DNA of 26,561 bases from a virus. The translations under genes were made by a program, and so were the position numbers. The notes below the pieces were generated by a model. It did no database searches. It saw only the letters and a list, made by a program, of their open reading frames with translations, and had not been told where the DNA came from. Below are positions 21,854-26,561 of the stretch, piece after piece (the stretch's first letter is position 1; each line of letters opens with the position of its first letter). The stretch lies in IMG/VR virus record IMGVR_UViG_3300011115_000901, positions 1 through 26,561 of that record. One strand, written 5' to 3'.

Positions 21854-22162
21854 ATGACACCAACGCAGCGCAGTTTGAAGGCTCTCCGCGATCTTGGGTA
21901 TTTGGTTGAGGTTGTTGAAAAATGGAACAGCTTCACCCGGACGCGCAAGGATCTGTGGGGTTGGGCAGACCTGCTAGCAATCAAGCGCGGCGAGGTGATC
22001 GCGGTCCAGGTCACCAGTGAGGGCGTTGCGAACCGTGTTGCAAAGGTTACTAATTCTGAAACCATTGGCCGGGTGCGCGAGGCCGGGATTCGGGTTGAGG
22101 TGCATGGCTGGCGCAAGAACGCAAAGGGCAGGTATATCCAGCGCGTAGTCGACCTGTCCTGA
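21854..22162 (+). CDS. Resolvase-like PD-(D/E)XK-type nuclease
   Basis: A 102-residue protein preceded by AAGGAATT. It reads F-T-R-T-R-K-D-L-W-G-W-A-D-L-L-A-I, then V-I-A-V-Q-V-T-S, N-R-V-A-K-V and I-R-V-E-V-H-G-W. The D39 ... Q52-x-T54 layout follows small phage nucleases in which the E-x-K motif is changed to Q-x-T, and which are often annotated as Holliday junction resolvases or VRR-NUC-like. A role in processing replication or packaging intermediates is inferred from this and its place after the primase and origin. Confidence 0.65.
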   Translation: MTPTQRSLKALRDLGYLVEVVEKWNSFTRTRKDLWGWADLLAIKRGEVIAVQVTSEGVANRVAKVTNSETIGRVREAGIRVEVHGWRKNAKGRYIQRVVDLS

Positions 22163-22167
22163 ACAAT

Positions 22168-22206
22168 ATATTGCAATATGGTAAAAAATATACCCATGAT
22201 TGCAAT
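22168..22206. repeat. Paired TTGCAA palindromes
   Basis: ATATTGCAATAT (22168-22179) is a perfect 12-base palindrome, and ATTGCAAT follows at 22199-22206. Both share the TTGCAA core of the sites in the early control region. Three TTGAC(A/T) boxes follow at 22210, 22218 and 22238, but no good -10 matches them, so promoter activity is uncertain. Confidence 0.35.
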
Positions 22207-22277
22207 GCATTGACACCTTGACTTATAAGCACTAATCTTGACAGGCGTGTATCTCCTTCGAGCGCGCACAATCCCGT

Positions 22278-22330
22278 GTAACCGCGTGCGGCGTTAGCGG
22301 GAGCGCCTAAAGTAGCCGCGGTTACTTTTT
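22278..22330 (+). terminator. Stem-loop with T-tract upstream of the Dps-like gene
   Basis: GTAACCGCG (22278-22286) pairs with CGCGGTTAC (22317-22325), and TTTTT follows directly. Inside, GGCG (22290-22293) can pair with CGCC (22304-22307). A nine-pair stem with a T run is terminator-like, ending the primase/nuclease transcript. The large interior loop could make it a small structured RNA instead. The Dps-like ribosome site begins right after it. Confidence 0.5.
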
Positions 22331-22339
22331 AAGGATCGC

Positions 22340-22699
22340 ATGAGCGACGTTGCCGACTTTGTTCTGGTGCTTTTCCACAGCGGAACAAACGCGCATATCC
22401 TGCATCTGCGGACGGATTCATTCTCTGCGCACTCTGCGCTGAAAAACTATTACAAAGAAATCGTCAAACTCACCGACAGTTTTGCCGAGTCTTATCAGGG
22501 CAAGTTCGGACTGATTACCGATTATTCGTCCGATTATCACGTCCCTATGGATGAGCCCATTGCCTACGTCAGCGGGCTGCAAGCGTTTGTGCAGGAGTCT
22601 AGACAGCATCTGCCGCAGGATTCAGAATTGCAGAACCTGGTTGACGAAATTGCGGATCTCATCAACGAAACACTTTATAAACTGAAGTTTTTAAACTAG
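22340..22699 (+). CDS. Dps/ferritin-like phage protein (DUF5856-like)
   Basis: A 119-residue protein with AAGGA seven bases before its ATG. It is helical throughout, with N-A-H-I-L-H-L-R-T-D-S-F-S-A-H-S-A-L-K-N-Y-Y near residue 17, then E-S-Y-Q-G-K-F-G-L-I and a last helix, L-V-D-E-I-A-D-L-I-N-E-T-L-Y-K-L. H-x(n)-T-x-S-F-x-x-H-x-A-L-x-x-Y-Y is the pattern of a four-helix family related to Dps and DUF5856 in phages. Its role in phages is unproven; DNA or metal handling is a guess. It follows a terminator-like stem, so it may have its own promoter. Confidence 0.62.
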   Translation: MSDVADFVLVLFHSGTNAHILHLRTDSFSAHSALKNYYKEIVKLTDSFAESYQGKFGLITDYSSDYHVPMDEPIAYVSGLQAFVQESRQHLPQDSELQNLVDEIADLINETLYKLKFLN

Positions 22700-22708
22700 G
22701 AGAAAAAA

Positions 22709-22900
22709 ATGTACGGAACCGATGGTGCAAAAATCCCGGCGGCAACTTCGTCGGATAAAAGCGGCGAACGCAACGAATCAATGCGCGGTGGTGTTGCGAT
22801 GGGCAAAGCAGACGCAGTCGGCAAAGATAATCAGTGCAACACCGGCAAGACCGCTGGCATTTGCTACACGCACGACCGCAGCAAGAATTATCCCAAATAA
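22709..22900 (+). CDS. Small hypothetical protein (63 aa)
   Basis: It has a good AGGAGA site. The sequence is polar and Gly-rich (M-Y-G-T-D-G-A-K-I-P-A-A-T), with E-R-N-E-S-M-R-G-G-V-A-M-G-K-A-D and C-Y-T-H-D-R at the end. I recall similar short proteins near structural or packaging genes in other phages, without known function. A terminator-like stem starts five bases after the stop. Confidence 0.55.
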   Translation: MYGTDGAKIPAATSSDKSGERNESMRGGVAMGKADAVGKDNQCNTGKTAGICYTHDRSKNYPK

Positions 22901-22905
22901 ACGAA

Positions 22906-22934
22906 AGCCCGACGCGGGAAGGTGTCGGGCTCTC
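22906..22934 (+). terminator. Intrinsic-terminator-like hairpin
   Basis: AGCCCGAC (22906-22913) pairs perfectly with GTCGGGCT (22924-22931) around a ten-base loop, followed by CTCTCTAA, a poor T-tract. It sits between two genes with only 61 bases between them and is likely a partial terminator. Confidence 0.55.
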
Positions 22935-22961
22935 TAACCATCACAATAGGGAGGTATTGCA

Positions 22962-23189
22962 GTGGCTGATTCAGATTCTACATGCAAAAGTTGTCGATTT
23001 TATTCGGCAGGGCACGTGCTAGGGCAATGCAGGCGGTATCCGACGTTTGTAAACCGGCATCAAAATGAATGGTGCGGCGAACATTCCGAGCCTGAGGTGA
23101 TGGAAAGCATTTACGCACCGCTGGCGGTTAAATTTGTGGACAAGCACCAGGACGAACCTAGGAAACGCGGGAGGCCGAGAAAATCATGA
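22962..23189 (+). CDS. Small zinc-finger protein with AT-hook-like tail
   Basis: A 75-residue protein from GTG at 22962 with GGGAGG seven bases before. C-K-S-C-R-F-Y, G-Q-C-R-R-Y-P and E-W-C-G-E-H give four Cys in the spacing of small phage zinc-binding proteins. The C-terminus P-R-K-R-G-R-P-R-K-S is a minor-groove AT-hook-like stretch. It couples to the GroES-like gene by ATGA (23186-23189). It probably binds nucleic acid. Confidence 0.65.
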   Translation: MADSDSTCKSCRFYSAGHVLGQCRRYPTFVNRHQNEWCGEHSEPEVMESIYAPLAVKFVDKHQDEPRKRGRPRKS

Positions 23190-23485
23190 GATTGCAACCT
23201 CGCGCCGACAAGATTGTAGTTTTGCCGTTGCCGCGTATTAAAAGCTCAATCATCGAAGTCGTGATGACCGAGAACGATAACATGGGCACCGTCGTGGCCG
23301 TAGGGCCGGGCGGGTGGAACGCCAAAGGTAAGATCGAACCGACGCCGGTTGCAGTAGGCGATCTTGTGCGGTTCGGCACAATGGGCAAGGATGAATACCT
23401 GAAGTATTCAGAGTATATCGAAGATGGTGTGAAGTATTTGATCATGTCGTGGAAGGACATTTGCTTTGTCCAAGAAGCGGCTTAA
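23186..23485 (+). CDS. GroES-like co-chaperonin
   Basis: A 99-residue protein, close to the usual GroES length of about 95. It opens L-Q-P-R-A-D-K-I-V-V-L-P-L, has G-T-V-V-A-V-G-P-G, V-A-V-G-D-L-V-R-F-G and ends Y-L-I-M-S-W-K-D-I-C-F-V, in the order of the Cpn10 fold. The loop that should contact GroEL is short (S-S-I-I-E-V-V-M). No GroEL gene is in the window, so it would use the host's chaperonin, perhaps to fold a coat protein. Its neighbours are virion-type genes. Confidence 0.78.
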   Translation: MRLQPRADKIVVLPLPRIKSSIIEVVMTENDNMGTVVAVGPGGWNAKGKIEPTPVAVGDLVRFGTMGKDEYLKYSEYIEDGVKYLIMSWKDICFVQEAA

Positions 23486-23498
23486 CTAAGGAAATAAA

Positions 23499-23942
23499 AT
23501 GGCAAATTCAATTGCAATAGGCGTGGCATATAAAGATCAAGAGATTGTCGGCGGCACTGTTGATAACACCGTCATTGGTGCTACCACTAAGGCTGCGGGT
23601 TCGTTCACGACGGTAACGTCAACGGGTGGCTTTGTAATGCCGAGTGCGACCGTTGCCGCTGCTGGATCGACACAAGCAAATGCAACGCAAATCGCTACGG
23701 GTTTTACGCTGGTAAGCGGCGCAGACGCAACTAAGGGCATTCTGCTGCCGGTAGCATCCGCTGGCGCAACCTGTGTAATTAAAAACAACGCCGCGGCTGT
23801 GCTAAAAGTTTGGCCGAGCAGTGGTGATGCGGTCAACGCTATTGCGGTCGATTCTAACTACGTGCTGGCAAGTCTGACCAGCACCGTGTTGGTTGCGTAC
23901 GATGGCACTACTTGGTATTCCGTCCCGCTGCTGGCTAGCTAA
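23499..23942 (+). CDS. Small fibre-like virion protein
   Basis: A 147-residue protein with AAGGAA before it. It starts with A-I-G-V-A-Y, and N-T-V-I-G-A-T-T-K-A-A-G-S-F-T-T-V matches the GATTPAAGAFTT motif of the fibre at the window start. The second half is a beta-rich domain with L-P-V-A-S-A-G-A-T-C-V-I-K-N and a D-G-T-T-W-Y end. The composition suits a capsid decoration or trimeric tail protein. Its position before the terminase genes differs from the fibre genes. Confidence 0.65.
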   Translation: MANSIAIGVAYKDQEIVGGTVDNTVIGATTKAAGSFTTVTSTGGFVMPSATVAAAGSTQANATQIATGFTLVSGADATKGILLPVASAGATCVIKNNAAAVLKVWPSSGDAVNAIAVDSNYVLASLTSTVLVAYDGTTWYSVPLLAS

Positions 23943-24241
23943 TGAGCGCCGCCTGGACTAAGAAGGCAGGCAAAAACCCGGCTGGCGGTCTCAACGCCAA
24001 AGGCCGCGCCAGCTATCACGCTGAAACAGGCGGCACTCTCAAACCACCGGTTAAGGCTGGTGACAATCCTAGACGCGCCAGCTTTCTAGCAAGAATGGGC
24101 AATATGCCGGGACCGGAGCGCAAGCCTAACGGCGAGCCGACGCGGTTGTTGCTGAGTTTGCAAAAATGGGGTGCGAGTTCTAAAGCTGACGCTAAAAGCA
24201 AGGCGGCGGGCATCAGCCAGAGAAACAAAAAGACGAAATAA
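23942..24241 (+). CDS. DUF6321-like small basic protein
   Basis: A 99-residue protein with a TAATG overlap. A-W-T-K-K-A-G-K-N-P-A-G-G-L-N-A-K-G, then A-R-M-G-N-M-P-G-P and T-R-L-L-L-S-L-Q-K-W-G are the conserved blocks of a small, very basic phage family (DUF6321 type), also common in environmental phages. The Lys/Arg-rich composition suggests nucleic-acid binding. The function is unknown. Confidence 0.7.
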   Translation: MSAAWTKKAGKNPAGGLNAKGRASYHAETGGTLKPPVKAGDNPRRASFLARMGNMPGPERKPNGEPTRLLLSLQKWGASSKADAKSKAAGISQRNKKTK

Positions 24242-24516
24242 TGTCTGATCAACAAAGAGACGAAAAAGGAAGGTTTGCTTCTAATCCGGGCGGGAAAACA
24301 GAATATAGCCACACAACATCTTCGACAAACGTTTCTTTATTAAAAGCTAAAACTGGAGAAATTAAGAAAAAAGCATTAGAGCATGCGCAATATTTAAAAG
24401 GTTTGGGATATGAACCTGTCAAAGTAACATCAATGTATACGGCGCACACTATTCCGGGACAGGGTATAGGCGGAACTAAAAGTTTTTTTGTTTATCACGG
24501 TCATCCTAAAAAATGA
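24241..24516 (+). CDS. Hypothetical protein (91 aa)
   Basis: A 91-residue protein joined by TAATG on one side and by ATGA to the methyltransferase gene. It starts M-S-D-Q-Q-R-D-E-K-G-R-F-A-S-N-P-G-G-K, a DNA-binding-like head often found in phage proteins (E-K-G-R-F), and ends F-F-V-Y-H-G-H-P-K-K. No known family is recognised. Confidence 0.6.
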   Translation: MSDQQRDEKGRFASNPGGKTEYSHTTSSTNVSLLKAKTGEIKKKALEHAQYLKGLGYEPVKVTSMYTAHTIPGQGIGGTKSFFVYHGHPKK

Positions 24517-25925
24517 ATATTGAGCAGGTAAAGCTCGATGCGCTGATTCCTTATGCCCGGAACAGCCGAACGCACTCTGAAGCGCAGGTTGCTCAGATTG
24601 CAGCCAGCATTAAAGAGTTTGGCTTTACCAATCCCGTCCTGATCGACGAGACCGGCAGCATCATTGCCGGCCATGGCAGGGTCATGGCGGCGCGAAAGTT
24701 GGCGATTGCTGACGTTCCGAGCATCAGGCTCACTCATCTGACCGACGCGCAGAAAAAAGCCTACGTTATTGCCGACAACAAGCTGGCGCTGAATGCGGGC
24801 TGGGATGACGAGATGCTGGCGGTGGAGCTCACCGACCTGAAGGACATGGGCTTTGACTTAGACTTGACGGGCTTTAGCACCGAGGAAATTGAAGCGTTGC
24901 TAGATGGCAATAATGAAATTAGTGGCGAATTAAAAGGTAATTTATCCGACCGTTTTATGATACCTCCTTTTTCTGTTTTAAATGCCCGCGAAGGCTGGTG
25001 GCAGGATCGCAAACAAACCTGGTTGGCGCTTGGTATTAAAAGCGAAGAAGGCCGAGGGGGGGGGCTAATGATGCAGAACCAAGAGGGTCTGCATAGCATT
25101 ATGAAAACTGGAAAATCAAAAGCAACGGCTGCGCCGGGTGGCAGTAATATGGTTGCCGGTTATAAAAACGGGCAAAGAGAAACTGGCTTAATTGTCGAAA
25201 GCGGAACAAGCATTTTTGACCCTGTGTTATGCGAAATTGCTTACCGTTGGTTTTCGCCTGTTGGCGGGCTAATCCTTGACCCGTTTGCCGGTGGATCGGT
25301 GCGCGGCATTGTTGCCAGCAAGCTAGGGCGGCAGTATATCGGGCATGAGCTGCGCCCGGAACAAGTGGAAGCTAACCGCGTGCAGGGCGGCGAGTTGTGC
25401 GGGGATAACGAGCACCCGCCTGCGTGGATAGCCGGGGATAGTCGCAACATTGATCAAACGTGCGCCGATGTAGACGCTGACATGGTGTTTAGCTGCCCAC
25501 CATATGCTGATTTAGAGGTTTACAGCAATGATCCAAAAGATTTGAGCACAATGCAATATGCTGAATTTCGGGCGGCATATTTTGAAATTATAAAAAAATC
25601 GTGCGACCGGCTTAAGCCTGACAGTTTTGCCTGCTTTGTAGTGGGCGAGGTTCGGGACAAAAAAGGCAATTACATTGATTTTGTGGGCGATACTGTTCAG
25701 GCTTTCCGCGAAGCCGGTTTGCATTATTACAATGAAGCAATTTTGGTAACCATGGTTGGCTCATTGCCAATAAGGGCAGGGCGGCAATTTAGCGCAGGCC
25801 GCAAGCTAGGCAAAACCCATCAAAATATACTGGTTTTTGTCAAAGGCGATGGCAAAAAAGCCGCCAACAGATGCGGAGAAGTAGAAGTCGATGAATCATT
25901 GTTTGATACCGTAAGCGTCCACTAA
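24513..25925 (+). CDS. ParB-domain DNA methyltransferase (adenine-N6 or cytosine-N4 type)
   Basis: A 470-residue fusion. Residues 1-130 are a ParB/Srx-like domain (L-I-P-Y-A-R-N-S-R-T-H, I-I-A-G-H-G-R-V-M-A-A-R, V-I-A-D-N-K-L-A). The methyltransferase part has motif I L-D-P-F-A-G-G-S-V-R-G (about 255-265), Y-I-G-H-E-L, and motif IV S-C-P-P-Y (327-331), the catalytic motif of N-methyltransferases. The order I then IV differs from the beta class. It should methylate adenine or cytosine amino groups, presumably on phage DNA to avoid host restriction. Its 3' end overlaps the opposite-strand gene by 30 bases. Confidence 0.82.
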   Translation: MNIEQVKLDALIPYARNSRTHSEAQVAQIAASIKEFGFTNPVLIDETGSIIAGHGRVMAARKLAIADVPSIRLTHLTDAQKKAYVIADNKLALNAGWDDEMLAVELTDLKDMGFDLDLTGFSTEEIEALLDGNNEISGELKGNLSDRFMIPPFSVLNAREGWWQDRKQTWLALGIKSEEGRGGGLMMQNQEGLHSIMKTGKSKATAAPGGSNMVAGYKNGQRETGLIVESGTSIFDPVLCEIAYRWFSPVGGLILDPFAGGSVRGIVASKLGRQYIGHELRPEQVEANRVQGGELCGDNEHPPAWIAGDSRNIDQTCADVDADMVFSCPPYADLEVYSNDPKDLSTMQYAEFRAAYFEIIKKSCDRLKPDSFACFVVGEVRDKKGNYIDFVGDTVQAFREAGLHYYNEAILVTMVGSLPIRAGRQFSAGRKLGKTHQNILVFVKGDGKKAANRCGEVEVDESLFDTVSVH

Positions 25926-26126
25926 AGCGGATTTGCCAGCTTCTATGCACAATTCAATATTTTTGCCAATTTGCACTGCAAACCGTGGGTTTGTATACGC
26001 CATATGCGCGTCAAGCACTTGCGCCCGTATATTGCCCAATCGTGGGAATCTTGCAGCAATGGCAATGGCTTTTTGCCAATCTTTATTCATTGCCGCGGTC
26101 TTCAATTTACTTAGTTTTGTGTCCAT
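25896..26126 (-). CDS. Small conserved protein next to the terminase
   Basis: A 76-residue protein from the ATG at 26126 (M-D-T-K-L-S-K-L-K). It reads W-Q-K-A-I-A-I-A-A-R-F-P-R-L-G, A-Q-V-L-D-A-H-M-A-Y-T-N-P-R-F and I-E-A-G-K-S-A-L. I recall this family beside terminase genes of proteobacterial phages. It is the only leftward gene in this part, with its own promoter-like sequence, and converges on the methyltransferase gene with a 30-base overlap. Function unknown. Confidence 0.68.
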   Translation of the reverse strand: MDTKLSKLKTAAMNKDWQKAIAIAARFPRLGNIRAQVLDAHMAYTNPRFAVQIGKNIELCIEAGKSALVDAYGIKQ

Positions 26127-26132
26127 ACGTAG

Positions 26133-26160
26133 ACTATATATGAACAAACTTTATTTGCAA
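26133..26160 (-). promoter_or_regulatory. Leftward promoter with TTTGCAA site
   Basis: TTGCAA at 26160-26155, a 16-base spacer and TATAGT at 26138-26133, ahead of the gene starting at 26126; the leader would be very short. TTATTTGCAAGT at 26151-26162 is identical to 17932-17943. Confidence 0.5.
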
Positions 26161-26194
26161 GTTTATTTGTCCATGGTTGGCGCAATAAAAGAAA

Positions 26195-26542
26195 ATGCCA
26201 CAAATCGCACATAAACCGACCGATGATTCTAAACGTCGGGTCGAGCAATCTTCCGGGATGGGGCTGCCGCACGATCAAATTTGCGCTCTTATTGGAATTA
26301 GCGATGAAACGCTTAGAAAATATTACAAGGCTGAGCTTGGTGTAGGCAAGGCTAAAGCATCGGCACAAATTGCCAAAACTTTGTTTAACAAAGCGCAGGG
26401 CGGCGATACCACTGCTCTAATTTGGTGGACGAAGGCGCAGATGCGGTGGTCGGAGACAAACACCACTCAATTTGCAAACGCTGATGGCACCAAAATTAAG
26501 GGCATCAAGGTCATATTCGTTGATCCCAAGCCGCGGGCATGA
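26195..26542 (+). CDS. Terminase small subunit
   Basis: A 115-residue protein. It has an N-terminal helix-turn-helix (L-P-H-D-Q-I-C-A-L-I-G-I-S-D-E-T-L-R-K-Y-Y), then A-K-T-L-F-N-K-A-Q-G-G-D-T-T-A-L-I-W-W and a basic end, the pattern of small terminase proteins that recognise the packaging site. It is divergent from the gene at 25896-26126, and its stop overlaps the next start as ATGA, as expected before the large subunit. There is no strong ribosome site (AAAAGAAA only). Confidence 0.72.
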   Translation: MPQIAHKPTDDSKRRVEQSSGMGLPHDQICALIGISDETLRKYYKAELGVGKAKASAQIAKTLFNKAQGGDTTALIWWTKAQMRWSETNTTQFANADGTKIKGIKVIFVDPKPRA

Positions 26543-26561
26543 ACCTCGAGTCAGTCTTTGC
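26539..26561 (+). CDS. Start of the next gene, probably large terminase subunit (partial)
   Basis: An ATG at 26539 overlaps the small-subunit stop as ATGA, and the frame runs M-N-L-E-S-V-F to the end of the window. The large terminase ATPase normally follows the small subunit. Only 7 codons are present, so the product is inferred from order alone. Confidence 0.4.

Noticed and set aside
22278-22330. tRNA gene
   Set aside because: The outer stem could suggest one, but there is no cloverleaf, no anticodon arm and no T-loop GTTC motif.
17855-22339. Attachment site, integrase or CI repressor as evidence of lysogeny
   Set aside because: No integrase, excisionase or CI-like gene is visible anywhere in the window, so lifestyle cannot be settled from the Cro-like gene alone.

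Overview
The window looks like most of a tailed-phage genome with a short, podovirus-type tail, carrying P22-like tail and ejection genes. It opens inside a tail-fibre gene and closes just after the start of what should be the large terminase gene. The genes for portal, coat and terminase ATPase therefore lie outside. No rRNA, tRNA, integrase, transposase or CRISPR array is visible. The host cannot be read directly; the families (Sak4-type ATPase with DUF669 protein, 3TM holin, M15 endolysin, Cro_II-type repressor) suit a phage of a Gram-negative, perhaps betaproteobacterial, host. That host guess is inference.

Region 1 (2-12407, all +) is the late virion and lysis block. It holds two or three tail-fibre genes, homologues of the P22 gp4 adaptor and gp10 tail hub, a C1q-like fold protein, a cupin-like protein, three ejection or internal virion proteins, a tail-collar fibre, a small membrane/coiled-coil protein, a 3TM holin and an M15 peptidoglycan peptidase. 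Most neighbours are joined by TAATG or ATGA overlaps.

Region 2 (12381-17854, all -) is an early leftward operon. It starts from a promoter near 17901-17928 and includes a Sak4-type RecA-like ATPase, a DUF669 protein and a Cas4-like PD-(D/E)XK nuclease, which together form a recombination module. A run of very short genes follows, including a Lar-like restriction-alleviation protein. Ten successive genes in the distal part (15431 down to 12381) are each linked by a 4-base ATGA overlap, and several are too short for ordinary gene callers.

Region 3 (17855-17976) is a divergent control region. Two promoters face away from each other and share one palindromic -10 box. Three TTTGCAA sites lie in and around them.

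Region 4 (17977-22162, +) is the rightward early block: a Cro-like repressor, a protein with an RNA-polymerase alpha-CTD-like domain, a cytosine-5 DNA methyltransferase that shares about 750 bases with a second long ORF in another frame, a small HTH protein, a primase-polymerase/helicase fusion, an iteron-like repeat cluster that may be the replication origin, and a resolvase-like nuclease.

Region 5 (22163-26561, mostly +) holds a Dps/ferritin-like protein, several small proteins, a GroES homologue, a small fibre-like virion protein, a ParB-domain DNA methyltransferase, one leftward small gene, the small terminase subunit and the first codons of the next gene.

The points I rate most worth checking are the dual-frame methyltransferase locus, the alpha-CTD-like protein next to Cro, the symmetric promoter switch with an operator-like 12-mer repeated 8 kb away, the iterons, and a beta-domain cassette inserted once in gp4 and twice in gp10.
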